The notes under the pieces: generated by a model
Told to the model about the DNA's origin: nothing
Databases searched by the model: none
The model's input: only the letters and a program-made list of their open reading frames with translations
Program-made: the position numbers and the translations under genes
NCBI GenBank assembly: GCA_035441325.1
Contig: DAOROA010000027.1
Location: 1 to 64,000, forward strand
Origin: Competibacter_A sp002352125
GTDB lineage: Bacteria; Pseudomonadota; Gammaproteobacteria; Competibacterales; Competibacteraceae
Direction of reading: 5' to 3'
Length of the DNA stretch: 64,000 bases
Shown here: positions 52,828-61,461 of the stretch, piece after piece
Layout: every line of letters starts with the position of its first letter
How positions within the stretch are numbered: the stretch's first letter is position 1

Positions 52828-53217
52828 CTAGACGCGACGGCGTTTCGGGGGACGGCAACCGTTATGAGGTATCGGCGTCACGTCCATTATACTCATGATC
52901 TTAAAACCGGCGGCGTTCAAAGCGCGCACGGCGGATTCCCGCCCGGGCCCCGGCCCTTTGACGTTGACCTCCAGGTTTTTAACGCCGAATTCCTTGACCA
53001 CATTGCCCACTCGCTCGGCGGCAACCTGTGCGGCAAATGGCGTGCTTTTGCGAGAGCCGCGAAAGCCCGATCCTCCCGAAGTAGCCCATCCCAAGGTATT
53101 GCCCTGACGGTCCGTGATCGTGATGATGGTGTTGTTGAACGAGGCGTGGATGTGGGCAATGCCATCCACCACATTTTTCTTGACGCGCTTGCGCGTCTTG
53201 GTAACCGGTTTTGCCAT
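52828..53217 (-). CDS. rpsK: 30S ribosomal protein S11
   Basis: A 129-residue platform protein. ASFNNTIITITDRQGN and the C-terminal DVTPIPHNGCRPPKRRRV are diagnostic. It lies between rpsM and rpsD as in the canonical alpha operon. Confidence 0.98.
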   Translation of the reverse strand: MAKPVTKTRKRVKKNVVDGIAHIHASFNNTIITITDRQGNTLGWATSGGSGFRGSRKSTPFAAQVAAERVGNVVKEFGVKNLEVNVKGPGPGRESAVRALNAAGFKIMSIMDVTPIPHNGCRPPKRRRV

Positions 53218-53259
53218 GTTCCAACCTATGCCAACGGCATTCCAATAGTTTCGGGCGGT

Positions 53260-53616
53260 CTATTTGCGGATCGCGCGGCGCGGACCCTTACGCGTCCGGG
53301 CATTGGTGCGGGTGCGCTGGCCACGTACCGGCAAACCACGCCGATGACGTAGCCCACGGTAGCAACCCAAATCCATCAGCCGCTTGATGCTCATGGACAC
53401 TTCGCGCCGCAGGTCGCCCTCTACGGTATATCTGCCCACTTCAGCGCGTAGCGCATCCACCTGGGCTTCGGTCAAATCGCGAACCTTGGTTTCTGCGGCG
53501 ACTTGGGCGGCTTCGCAAATCTGGCGAGCGCGGGTTTTTCCGATCCCATAAATCGCTTGCAGCGCAATCACCGCATGCTTGTTGACCGGAATATTGATGC
53601 CTGCAATACGGGCCAT
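53260..53616 (-). CDS. rpsM: 30S ribosomal protein S13
   Basis: A 118-residue head protein making bridges to the 50S subunit. MARIAGINIPVNKHAVIAL at the start and RGLRHRRGLPVRGQRT near the end are conserved. First gene of the alpha part after rpmJ. Confidence 0.98.
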   Translation of the reverse strand: MARIAGINIPVNKHAVIALQAIYGIGKTRARQICEAAQVAAETKVRDLTEAQVDALRAEVGRYTVEGDLRREVSMSIKRLMDLGCYRGLRHRRGLPVRGQRTRTNARTRKGPRRAIRK

Positions 53617-53710
53617 GCCTCAAAGCTCCTCTTACCGTACCGGGTGCTTGCCGCGCAAAGAGCGAGAATTTAGCTTACCCGGAGCAGTAAATCAATCATG
53701 AATCGTGGTT

Positions 53711-53824
53711 TTAGCCCTGCCGTTGCTTGTGGCGGGCATCTTTGCAGATCACCCGAACCACGCGGTCGCGGCGAATGATCTTGCAGTTACGACAAATTTT
53801 CTTGACCGATGCACGCACTTTCAT
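53711..53824 (-). CDS. rpmJ: 50S ribosomal protein L36
   Basis: A 37-codon gene read directly from the minus strand: MKVRASVKKICRNCK, then IIRRDRVVRVICKDARHKQR and a final QG. Three cysteines and one histidine (C11, C14, C27, H32) form the zinc site, so this is the zinc-binding type. It lies between secY and rpsM, its standard place. Confidence 0.97.
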   Translation of the reverse strand: MKVRASVKKICRNCKIIRRDRVVRVICKDARHKQRQG

Positions 53825-53894
53825 CGTTGTTCTCCAAAATCGACGGGGGCCGCGCGAACGCATCGACGCGGCATTAATAAACGGCTGACAACCC

Positions 53895-55223
53895 TCAGCG
53901 CATTAGACCCTGGCCCTTGAAACTGCTCTTCTTCAGCAGGCTCTCGTATTGGTGCGACATGAGATGCGCTTGCACTTGAGCCATAAAGTCCATGACCACC
54001 ACGACGATGATCAGCAGCGACGTACCACCGAAGTAGAACGGAACCCGCCAGTACAGAATCAGAAATTCAGGCAACAAACAGACAACGGTGATGTAGATAG
54101 CACCTATCAAAGTCAGCCGGGTCAGTACCTTGTCGATATAAGCCGCTGTCTGCGCACCCGGCCGGATCCCAGGGATGAAGGCGCCGGACTTCTTCAGATT
54201 GTCGGCAGTCTCCTTGGAATTGAAGACCAGTGCCGTGTAAAAAAAGCAGAAGAAGACGATCAAACCAGCATAGAACAGGACATACAAAGGTTGTCCTGGC
54301 GACAGCGTCGAACTGATATCCCGTAGCCACTCCATATGGGGGGCGTTACCAAACCAACTACCCAACGTAGCCGGAAACAAAATCAGGCTAGAAGCGAAGA
54401 TGGGGGGAATAACCCCGGACATGTTCAGTTTTAACGGCAGATGAGTGGTTTGGGCGGCATACACCCGTCGACCCTGCTGACGCTTAGCGTAATTAACCGT
54501 AATCCGTCGCTGCCCGCGCTCGACGAACACCACGAAACCGGTAACCAGTATCGTCAATGCCAACAAAAACAGCACCAGCATGACGTGTAGTTCGCCGGTT
54601 CGAGCCAGCTCCAGAGTGCCCCCTACCGCATGCGGTAAACCAGCGACGATGCCGGCGAAAATCAGTATGGAGATTCCGTTGCCGATACCGCGCTCGGTGA
54701 CTTGTTCGCCCAGCCACATCAGAAACAGGGTACCGGTCACCAAGCTGATGGTCGAAGTCACGACAAAACCGATGCCGGGCGCGATCACCACCGAGGTTCC
54801 TCCCGCCATTTGGTTTTGCAAGGCAATGCTGACGCCGATAGCCTGGAAAGTCGCCAGCACCACCGTCAAGTAACGGGTGTAGCGGGTCAGCTTGTGGCGG
54901 CCGGCCGCCCCGCCTTCCTTACGCAACTGCTCCAGCGATGGAATCACCATCGACATCAATTGCAGGATGATCGAGGCCGAGATATACGGCATTACGCCCA
55001 GCGCGAAAATGCTCAACCGGCGCAAGGCACCGCCCGAAAACATGTTGAACATATCGAGAATGGTACCGCGCTGCTGGTCGAACAGTTGCGACATGGCATG
55101 CGGGTCGATACCCGGCACCGGAATATGCGTACCGACGCGGAATACCACTAACGCCCCCAACAGAAACAGGAGGCGCTGACGCAATTCGGTCATTTTGCCG
55201 AGATCCGGCAGGGCAGTCGCCAT
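53895..55223 (-). CDS. secY: Preprotein translocase subunit SecY
   Basis: A 442-residue channel protein with ten membrane helices. Conserved features include GTHIPVPGID in the first periplasmic region, GIGNGISILIFAGI, and RPGAQTAAYIDKVLTRLT near cytoplasmic loop C5. It forms the SecYEG pore for secreted and membrane proteins. It follows rplO after 6 bases. Confidence 0.98.
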   Translation of the reverse strand: MATALPDLGKMTELRQRLLFLLGALVVFRVGTHIPVPGIDPHAMSQLFDQQRGTILDMFNMFSGGALRRLSIFALGVMPYISASIILQLMSMVIPSLEQLRKEGGAAGRHKLTRYTRYLTVVLATFQAIGVSIALQNQMAGGTSVVIAPGIGFVVTSTISLVTGTLFLMWLGEQVTERGIGNGISILIFAGIVAGLPHAVGGTLELARTGELHVMLVLFLLALTILVTGFVVFVERGQRRITVNYAKRQQGRRVYAAQTTHLPLKLNMSGVIPPIFASSLILFPATLGSWFGNAPHMEWLRDISSTLSPGQPLYVLFYAGLIVFFCFFYTALVFNSKETADNLKKSGAFIPGIRPGAQTAAYIDKVLTRLTLIGAIYITVVCLLPEFLILYWRVPFYFGGTSLLIIVVVVMDFMAQVQAHLMSHQYESLLKKSSFKGQGLMR

Positions 55224-55229
55224 TTTCGC

Positions 55230-55664
55230 TTACTCGAGAATCGTTCCACCGGCCGCCAACACCGCTGCGCGGGCGCCTGCGGTCAGAGCCAAGCCACGCA
55301 GGGTTACCGCTCGGGCCAATTTGCCGGAAACGATAACTTTGGCTCGCTTGGTGAAGATCGGTACGATATTGGCCGCTTTCAGCGCCGCAAGATCGACGAT
55401 TTCGGCCTCGATTTTAGCCAGCGAATTCAAGCGGACTTCGGCGGTATCCTTGGCGGTCATGGAGCGGAAGCCGCGCTTGGGCAGACGCCGCTGCAGGGGC
55501 ATTTGGCCACCCTCGAAACCGACCTTGTGGTAGCCACCAGCCCGGGCATGCTGGCCTTTGTGGCCGCGTCCGCCGGTTTTGCCGAGCCCGGAACCAATGC
55601 CGCGCCCGACCCGCTGTTTAGTCGGCCGGCTACCGGGAGCCGGCTTCAAAGTGTTGAGACGCAT
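55230..55664 (-). CDS. rplO: 50S ribosomal protein L15
   Basis: A 144-residue late-assembly protein. The Gly/Arg/Lys-rich RVGRGIGSGLGKTGGRGHKGQ stretch is diagnostic. It lies 4 bases after rpmD, in the usual spc order. Confidence 0.98.
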   Translation of the reverse strand: MRLNTLKPAPGSRPTKQRVGRGIGSGLGKTGGRGHKGQHARAGGYHKVGFEGGQMPLQRRLPKRGFRSMTAKDTAEVRLNSLAKIEAEIVDLAALKAANIVPIFTKRAKVIVSGKLARAVTLRGLALTAGARAAVLAAGGTILE

Positions 55665-55668
55665 AGGA

Positions 55669-55851
55669 TCAAGCCTCCTCGACTTTCAGCAGGTACGAAA
55701 CCTTACGGATCATGCCCCGGTTCTCCGGGGTATCGATCACGACCGCGCTGCTGTGCATCCGCCGCAGCCCCAGCCCGCGAACGCAAGCCTGGTGCGCGGC
55801 CAAACGGCCGTGCACGCTCTTGACCAGAGTCACTTTCAATTTGCCGGCCAT
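55669..55851 (-). CDS. rpmD: 50S ribosomal protein L30
   Basis: A 60-residue protein, MAGKLKVTLVKS at the start and GLRRMHS...DTPENRGMI in the middle. The ATG at 55851 is preferred to a TTG three codons earlier, which would be unusual for L30. It lies 5 bases after rpsE. Confidence 0.96.
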   Translation of the reverse strand: MAGKLKVTLVKSVHGRLAAHQACVRGLGLRRMHSSAVVIDTPENRGMIRKVSYLLKVEEA

Positions 55852-55856
55852 GCCCC

Positions 55857-56366
55857 TCAACTCCGGATCTCGTCGACGGTTTTGCCGCGCTTGGCAGCTT
55901 GGTAATCGGGCGACTTCATGGCGCTCAGACCACGGATGGTGGCCCGCACTACGTTGATGGGGTTACGCGAACCGACGCACTTCGCCAGCACGTCTTTGAC
56001 GCCCACGACCTCGAACACGGCGCGCATGGCACCGCCGGCAATGATCCCCGTTCCCTCGGAGGCCGGCTGCATGAACACCTGCGCGGCGCCGTGCCCGGCG
56101 GTGATCGGGTACTGCAAAGTAGCCCCGTTCAGCGATACGCTGCGCATGTTTTTACGTGCTTTGTCCATGGCTTTTTGGATAGCCATCGGCACCTCGCGGG
56201 CCTTGCCATAACCCAGCCCGACCCGGCCGTTGCCGTCGCCGACCACGGTCAACGCGGTGAAGCCGAACTGCCGGCCGCCTTTGACTACCTTGGCCACGCG
56301 GTTAACGGCGATCAACTTCTCTTGCAAACCGTCAGTATTTTGGGAACCTTCTACGTTCGTCGCCAT
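55857..56366 (-). CDS. rpsE: 30S ribosomal protein S5
   Basis: A 169-residue protein acting in decoding accuracy. KVVKGGRQFGFTALTVVGDG (residues about 27-46) and the GTGIIAGG loop are conserved. Spc operon order rplR-rpsE-rpmD. Confidence 0.98.
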   Translation of the reverse strand: MATNVEGSQNTDGLQEKLIAVNRVAKVVKGGRQFGFTALTVVGDGNGRVGLGYGKAREVPMAIQKAMDKARKNMRSVSLNGATLQYPITAGHGAAQVFMQPASEGTGIIAGGAMRAVFEVVGVKDVLAKCVGSRNPINVVRATIRGLSAMKSPDYQAAKRGKTVDEIRS

Positions 56367-56375
56367 GCTGTTTCC

Positions 56376-56750
56376 TTAAAACTCCAAACCGTTCTCGCGG
56401 GCGGCATCGGCCAACGCCTTGACCCGGCCGTGATACTTGAAGCCGGAGCGATCAAACGCTACCTGGGCAACACCGATGGCCTTGGCTTTTTCGGCGATAG
56501 CCTTGCCCACCGCCTTGGCCGCAGCGATGTCGCCGGTGCTTTTGAGGGACTGGCGCAACGCCGGATCCAACGTAGAAACGGCGGCCAAAGTACGGTCGCC
56601 CCCCGGTGCCGGAACGATGATCTGAGCATAGATGTGGCTGGGCGTGCGATGCACGCAAAGCCGGTGGACGCCCAATTCGCGGATCTTGTGCCGGGCTCGT
56701 AACCCGCGCCGCAGGCGCGCGGTCTTCTTGTCGGCTGCTTTCTTGTCCAT
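56376..56750 (-). CDS. rplR: 50S ribosomal protein L18
   Basis: A 124-residue 5S rRNA-binding protein: basic N-terminus, then RTPSHIYAQII and the closing FDRSGFKYHGRVKALADAAR. Slightly longer than E. coli L18 (117). Confidence 0.97.
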   Translation of the reverse strand: MDKKAADKKTARLRRGLRARHKIRELGVHRLCVHRTPSHIYAQIIVPAPGGDRTLAAVSTLDPALRQSLKSTGDIAAAKAVGKAIAEKAKAIGVAQVAFDRSGFKYHGRVKALADAARENGLEF

Positions 56751-56759
56751 GGCGGGTTC

Positions 56760-57332
56760 CTACTTCTTCTTGGCTTCTTTCAGGATGATGGTCTCGTCCG
56801 CGTAGCGCACGCCCTTACCCTTATAGGGCTCCGGTGGCCGGTAAGCGCGGATCTTGGCGGCAACTTCACCGACCAGTTGTTTGTCCACCCCCTGAACGAG
56901 GATTTCGGTCTGGGTGGGCGTCTGAACGGCGATGCCATCCGGCACCTTAAACTCGACCGGATGGGAGAAACCAAGGGTCAAATTCAATACCTTGCCCTGC
57001 GCCTGGGCCTTGTAACCGACGCCGACCAGCTGCAGTTTGCGCTGGAAACCCTGGGAAACACCGATCACCATGTTGTTGATCAGGGCGCGCATGGTGCCGG
57101 TCATCGCCCGATACTTGGCCTCATTGGTGAGCCAGCGCGGACTGACCAGCAGCTCGCCGCCTTCTTGCCGGACCTCTACCCACTGATGAACTTGAAGCTC
57201 CGCCGAACCGTTCTTGCCCTTGATGACGACCTGCTGACCCTCGATGGTCGCGCTCACACCGGCCGGCAGCGGGATCGGTTTCTTGCCGACCCGCGACGTG
57301 CGGATCTTTTTTTCCTTGACGACGCTAGCCAT
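56760..57332 (-). CDS. rplF: 50S ribosomal protein L6
   Basis: A 190-residue protein. The family normally starts MSRVGKKPI; here about 12 extra residues (MASVVKEKKIRT) precede SRVGKKPIPLPAGV. GGAG lies 7 bases before the ATG at 57332, so the extension is probably translated. The C-terminal RPPEPYKGKGVRY is typical. Confidence 0.97.
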   Translation of the reverse strand: MASVVKEKKIRTSRVGKKPIPLPAGVSATIEGQQVVIKGKNGSAELQVHQWVEVRQEGGELLVSPRWLTNEAKYRAMTGTMRALINNMVIGVSQGFQRKLQLVGVGYKAQAQGKVLNLTLGFSHPVEFKVPDGIAVQTPTQTEILVQGVDKQLVGEVAAKIRAYRPPEPYKGKGVRYADETIILKEAKKK

Positions 57333-57344
57333 GAGATCGCTCCT

Positions 57345-57743
57345 CTACGCTACGATACACAGCACTTCGCCGCCGTGGCCAGCCGCGCGTGCGGCGCGGT
57401 CGCTCATCAACCCTTTGGGCGTGGACACGATAGCCACACCCAAACCGCTCATCACCCTGGGTAGTTCATCCTTGCCGCGAAATACGCGCCGACCGGGACG
57501 GCTAACCCGTTCGATCCGGTCGATCACCGGCCGTCCTTCAAAATACTTCAGGGTAACGGTCAATTCTGCCTTGCTGGGATCGGTTTGCGTCACTGCGAAA
57601 TCGGTGACGTAGCCTTCGTCGCGCAACACTTTGGCGATGGCCACCTTCAGCTTGGAAGCCGGCATACTTACCTGGGCCTTGGTTGCGGCCTGGGCATTGC
57701 GGATACGCGTCAGCATGTCCGCGATGGGATCCGTCATACTCAT
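57345..57743 (-). CDS. rpsH: 30S ribosomal protein S8
   Basis: A 132-residue 16S rRNA-binding protein; TDPIADMLTRIRNAQ at the start and STPKGLMSDRAAR...GGEVLCIVA at the end. In E. coli S8 regulates the spc operon. A 102-base spacer with two hairpins precedes it here. Confidence 0.98.
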   Translation of the reverse strand: MSMTDPIADMLTRIRNAQAATKAQVSMPASKLKVAIAKVLRDEGYVTDFAVTQTDPSKAELTVTLKYFEGRPVIDRIERVSRPGRRVFRGKDELPRVMSGLGVAIVSTPKGLMSDRAARAAGHGGEVLCIVA

Positions 57744-57776
57744 GGTTTCAAATCACTCTACGTGGTCAGTCTCGGG

Positions 57777-57840
57777 GCCATCGTCGGAGACGATGGCAAC
57801 CCCTGAACTTAAGCGTTCGATCCAGCCCACCGAGGGCTGG
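57777..57840 (-). other. Two hairpins in the rpsN-rpsH spacer
   Basis: Hairpin 1: GCCATCGTC-GGA-GACGATGGC (57777-57797), nine perfect pairs. Hairpin 2: CCAGCCC-ACCGA-GGGCTGG (57822-57840), seven pairs. The 102-base spacer is long for this operon and has no gene. RNA processing, mRNA stability or translational control of S8 is possible. Confidence 0.75.
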
Positions 57841-57845
57841 GATGC

Positions 57846-58151
57846 TCACCAGCTCGCCTTGTGCAAACCCGGCACATCGCCGCGCATGGCGGCTTCGCGC
57901 AGCTTGTTGCGAGCCAAACCGAACTTGCGATAAAAACCGTGCGGCCGGCCGGTCAAACGACAGCGATTGTGCAGCCGGCTCGGGCTGGCATCACGCGGTA
58001 ACGCTTGCAGTTGCCGCTGGGCTTCCCGCCGTCGTTCGTCGCCGCTGGCCAGATCGCGAATGGTTTCCTTCAGTGCGGCTCGCTTGGCGGCATACCGCTC
58101 GACGATGCGCGCCCGCTTGGCCTCGCGGTTGATCATGCTCTGTTTAGCCAC
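57846..58151 (-). CDS. rpsN: 30S ribosomal protein S14
   Basis: A 101-residue protein of the long, zinc-free type: no CxxC pair is present, and NRCRLTGRPHGFYRKFGLAR is the conserved C-terminal part. It follows rplE in the spc order. Confidence 0.98.
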   Translation of the reverse strand: MAKQSMINREAKRARIVERYAAKRAALKETIRDLASGDERRREAQRQLQALPRDASPSRLHNRCRLTGRPHGFYRKFGLARNKLREAAMRGDVPGLHKASW

Positions 58152-58161
58152 ATCCTAACCC

Positions 58162-58701
58162 TCAATTCCGGAACGGAAAATTGAACGCGGCCAACAACGC
58201 GCGCCCTTCTTCATCGGTGCGCGCGGTGGTGGTGACGGTGATGTCGAGGCCACGGATGGTATCGATCTTGTCGTAGTCGATTTCCGGGAAAATGATTTGC
58301 TCTCGCACCCCGAGGCTGTAGTTGCCGCGACCGTCGAACGCGCGGGCGCTAAAACCACGAAAGTCGCGGATGCGCGGGATGGCGATGTTGATCAACCGAT
58401 CCAAAAACTCATACATCCGGTCGCGCCGCAAGGTTACTTTGCAACCGATCGGCCAGCCAGCACGAATTTTGAAGCCGGCAATCGACTTGCGCGATAGAGT
58501 GACCACCGGTTTCTGGCCGGCGATCTGGGCCAAATTGCCGACCGCGTGCTCCATAATCTTCTTGTCGGCGACGGCTTCGCCGACGCCCATGTTCAAGGTG
58601 ATCTTGGTGATGCGCGGCACTTCCATGACGTTGCGGTAACTGAATTGCTCGCGCAGCTTCGGTGCCACTGTTTCGCGATAGTATTGCTGTAGTCGGACCA
58701 T
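58162..58701 (-). CDS. rplE: 50S ribosomal protein L5
   Basis: A 179-residue 5S rRNA-binding protein. Start MVRLQQYYRETVAPKL; RKSIAGFKIRAGWPIGCKVTL and the C-terminal TARTDEEGRALLAAFNFPF are conserved. Confidence 0.98.
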   Translation of the reverse strand: MVRLQQYYRETVAPKLREQFSYRNVMEVPRITKITLNMGVGEAVADKKIMEHAVGNLAQIAGQKPVVTLSRKSIAGFKIRAGWPIGCKVTLRRDRMYEFLDRLINIAIPRIRDFRGFSARAFDGRGNYSLGVREQIIFPEIDYDKIDTIRGLDITVTTTARTDEEGRALLAAFNFPFRN

Positions 58702-58710
58702 GTCGCCTCC

Positions 58711-59031
58711 TCAAACATCCACGACTTCGTTGTTGGATTTGAAGTAGCGAACCTTCCGCCCATCATCCAACACCCGAAAACCGGTCCGGTCGCCCTTCTT
58801 GGTGAAGGGGTTGAACAGCATCACGTTGGAGACGTGAACCGCCGCCTCGCGCTCGACGATACCGCCGGCCACGTTGCGCGCCGGATTGGGCTTGGTATGA
58901 CGTTTGATCAGATTGATGCCAGCCACGATTACACGTTCGCCGTTCTCCACCACCCGCATCACCTTGCCGCGTCGGCCTTTGTCCTTGCCGGCGATGACGA
59001 TGACCTCATCGTCCTTTCGAATTCTGCGCAT
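58711..59031 (-). CDS. rplX: 50S ribosomal protein L24
   Basis: A 106-residue KOW-domain protein that starts 50S assembly: KDDEVIVIAGKDKGRRGKV is the KOW motif. It lies between rplN and rplE. Confidence 0.98.
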   Translation of the reverse strand: MRRIRKDDEVIVIAGKDKGRRGKVMRVVENGERVIVAGINLIKRHTKPNPARNVAGGIVEREAAVHVSNVMLFNPFTKKGDRTGFRVLDDGRKVRYFKSNNEVVDV

Positions 59032-59049
59032 TGCTACCTTCCTCCCGCC

Positions 59050-59418
59050 TCACAGCACTTCCGGGGCCAGGGAAATGATTTTCATAAATCGTTCGCCGCG
59101 CAACTCGCGGGTGACCGGCCCAAAGATACGGGTACCGATCGGCTCCAGCTTGTTGTTGAGCAACACTGCCGCGTTGCCATCGAAACGGATCAGCGAACCG
59201 TCCGGCCGACGCACGCCTTTGCGGGTTCGCACCACCACAGCGTTGTAGACCTCACCCTTGTTGACCTTGCCGCGCGGGATCGCATCCTTGACGCTGACTT
59301 TGATGATGTCGCCGATGTGCGCATACCGACGATGCGAGCCGCCCAACACTTTGATGCACATCAGCCGGCGGGCGCCGCTGTTGTCCGCGACATCCAACAT
59401 CGTTTGCATCTGAATCAT
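59050..59418 (-). CDS. rplN: 50S ribosomal protein L14
   Basis: A 122-residue protein at the subunit interface; MIQMQTMLDVADNSGARR at the start is diagnostic, as is the closing FGPVTRELR. Normal length. Confidence 0.98.
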   Translation of the reverse strand: MIQMQTMLDVADNSGARRLMCIKVLGGSHRRYAHIGDIIKVSVKDAIPRGKVNKGEVYNAVVVRTRKGVRRPDGSLIRFDGNAAVLLNNKLEPIGTRIFGPVTRELRGERFMKIISLAPEVL

Positions 59419-59488
59419 GATTCACCATTCCGTTCACGGAGTTTGCGAACCGCCAGCCGAGCGACCAGCGTCCTGTCGGCCACGGATC

Positions 59489-59749
59489 TCATTGTGCGCG
59501 CTCGACTACCCCGACCAAGGTCCAGGATTTAGTCTTGGCCAAGGGTCTGCACTGCTTGATCTTTACCAAATCGCCTTGCCGACATTCGTTATGCTCGTCG
59601 TGGGCATGCAGTTTGGTGGTCCGCCGGATGTATTTGCCGTAAACGGGATGCTTCACCAACCGCTCGATGGTCACGGTAATGGTTTTGTCCATTTTGTTGC
59701 TGGTCACGCGTCCGGTCAGGGTACGCTCCGTCTTGGTTTCCGTCGTCAT
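59489..59749 (-). CDS. rpsQ: 30S ribosomal protein S17
   Basis: An 86-residue OB-fold protein. LTGRVTSNKMDKTITVTIERLVKHP is the conserved core. The ATG overlaps the rpmC stop by four bases. Confidence 0.97.
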   Translation of the reverse strand: MTTETKTERTLTGRVTSNKMDKTITVTIERLVKHPVYGKYIRRTTKLHAHDEHNECRQGDLVKIKQCRPLAKTKSWTLVGVVERAQ

Positions 59750-59940
59750 GCCTTGTCCGCCTTCTCGCTCAGCACCATTTTGACCCGCGCGATGTTGCGC
59801 CGCGCCTGCCGGAACAGATGGGGTTTGCTGGCCTGACCGGTGGCCTGCTGCATCCGCAGATTGAACTGCTCGCGCAACAGAGCCAGCAACTCCTGCTTTA
59901 GCTCATCCCGACTCTTCTGTCGCAGTTCGCTCGCCTTCAT
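59746..59940 (-). CDS. rpmC: 50S ribosomal protein L29
   Basis: A 64-residue helical hairpin near the exit tunnel: MKASELRQKSRDELKQEL and QARRNIARVKMVLSEK. The ATG at 59940 overlaps the rplP stop as TGATG; a GTG just upstream is less likely. Confidence 0.97.
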   Translation of the reverse strand: MKASELRQKSRDELKQELLALLREQFNLRMQQATGQASKPHLFRQARRNIARVKMVLSEKADKA

Positions 59941-60353
59941 CACATCACCGTCCGCGTCACAAAAATCGTCTGCACCGGGAGTTTGGCTGCCGCCAGGCGA
60001 AACGCTTCGCGGGCGACACCTTCGGTCACTCCCTCCACCTCGTACAGCACGCGGCCAGGCTTAACCTTAGCCACCCAGAGCTCAACGTTGCCCTTGCCGC
60101 TCCCCATACGCACTTCCAGCGGTTTCTTGGTAATGGGCTTGTCCGGGAAAATGCGAATCCATACCTTGCCGCCGCGCTTGATATAGCGGTTGATGGCGCG
60201 TCGCGCCGCTTCGATTTGGCGGGCGGTCAGCATTCCACGCGTGGTGCACTTCAACCCGTACTCGCCGAAACTCACCCAGGTACCGCTGGTGGCGACGCCG
60301 GTGTTGCGCCCCTTGCGCTGCTTGCGGAATTTCGTTCTTTTCGGCTGTAACAT
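59940..60353 (-). CDS. rplP: 50S ribosomal protein L16
   Basis: A 137-residue protein near the A site. MLQPKRTKFRKQRKGRNTG and RGGKVWIRIFPDKP are conserved. The gene follows rpsC after a spacer with a strong hairpin. Confidence 0.98.
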   Translation of the reverse strand: MLQPKRTKFRKQRKGRNTGVATSGTWVSFGEYGLKCTTRGMLTARQIEAARRAINRYIKRGGKVWIRIFPDKPITKKPLEVRMGSGKGNVELWVAKVKPGRVLYEVEGVTEGVAREAFRLAAAKLPVQTIFVTRTVM

Positions 60354-60377
60354 AATTCTGTCTCATCTATAAACGCA

Positions 60378-60407
60378 GGGACTCCGCGCCGTTCGACGCG
60401 GAGTCCC
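60378..60407 (-). other. 11-bp hairpin between rpsC and rplP
   Basis: GGGACTCCGCG and CGCGGAGTCCC flank an 8-base loop (60389-60396). The stem is perfect and GC-rich, without a T tract, so it is not a typical terminator. It lies in the 66-base gap in front of rplP. Confidence 0.75.
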
Positions 60408-60419
60408 ATCGAGATTCGA

Positions 60420-61103
60420 TCAACTGGCGGCTGCCTTTTCGGATTTCGTCTCGCCCGGTCGCTCGAAACCAAACACCTCGCCTCGGAATATCCAAACTTT
60501 GATCCCGATCACGCCATAGGTGGTCCGGGCTTCGGCGAGGCCGTAGTCGATGTTGGCGCGCAGGGTATGCAACGGGACTCGACCTTCGCGGGTCCACTCG
60601 CTGCGCGCGATTTCGGCGCCGTTCAAACGGCCAGAAATTTGTATTTTAATCCCCAGCGCACCCAAACGCATAGCGTTGGTGACCGAGCGTTTCATCGCTC
60701 GCCGGAACATGATGCGCCGCTCCAGTTGCTGGGCTACGCCCTCGGCGACCAGTTGCGCATCCAGCTCCGGCTTACGGATTTCTTCGATGTTGACCTGCAA
60801 ATCCTTGATGTCCAACCCCATCATCTGGGCGACTTCTCTGCGCAAGGCTTCGATATCCTCGCCTTTCTTACCGATTACCACGCCGGGACGGGCGGTGTGG
60901 ATGGTAACACGCGCCAAGCGGGCCGGTCGCTCGATTTGGATCCGGCTCACCGAAGCGTTGGCCAATTTTTTCTTCAGGTACTGGCGCACCTTCAAATCGG
61001 TTTCCAGCAAATCGGGGAAATTCCGGCTGCCGGCATACCACTTGGACGTCCAGTCGGAAGCGATTCCCAACCGTATGCCCGTGGGGCTGACTTTCTGGCC
61101 CAT
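60420..61103 (-). CDS. rpsC: 30S ribosomal protein S3
   Basis: A 227-residue KH-domain protein at the mRNA entry: MGQKVSPTGIRLGI at the start; GVVIGKKGEDIEALR is the KH GxxG region. It follows rplV after 16 bases. Confidence 0.98.
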   Translation of the reverse strand: MGQKVSPTGIRLGIASDWTSKWYAGSRNFPDLLETDLKVRQYLKKKLANASVSRIQIERPARLARVTIHTARPGVVIGKKGEDIEALRREVAQMMGLDIKDLQVNIEEIRKPELDAQLVAEGVAQQLERRIMFRRAMKRSVTNAMRLGALGIKIQISGRLNGAEIARSEWTREGRVPLHTLRANIDYGLAEARTTYGVIGIKVWIFRGEVFGFERPGETKSEKAAAS

Positions 61104-61119
61104 GTCGTTTTCGCTCCTG

Positions 61120-61449
61120 TTACTCGGCTACGGTCACGGTAATGTGGCTGGTGCGCTTGACGATGCGATTGCCGCGTCCCTTGGCTCTAGCGTGCATTCG
61201 TTTCAGCACGGGACCGCCGTCCACGCAAATGGTTGTTACCTTCAGCTCATCGATATCGGCGCCTTCGTTGTGCTCGGCGTTGGCGATGGCGGATTCCAGC
61301 ACGCTCTTGATGAGTTGAGCCGCTTTCTTGTTGCTGAAGGCCAGAATCTGCAAAGCTCGCTCCACCGGTAGGTTTCGCACCTGATCGGCCACTAGCCGGG
61401 CCTTTTGCGGCGAAATGCGAGCGTGTTTCATGACGGCGACGGCTTGCAT
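61120..61449 (-). CDS. rplV: 50S ribosomal protein L22
   Basis: A 109-residue protein lining the exit tunnel: KHARISPQKARLVADQVR and the long beta hairpin with MHARAKGRGNRI. Normal length; S10 operon order. Confidence 0.98.
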   Translation of the reverse strand: MQAVAVMKHARISPQKARLVADQVRNLPVERALQILAFSNKKAAQLIKSVLESAIANAEHNEGADIDELKVTTICVDGGPVLKRMHARAKGRGNRIVKRTSHITVTVAE

Positions 61450-61461
61450 TGGGACGCCTCT

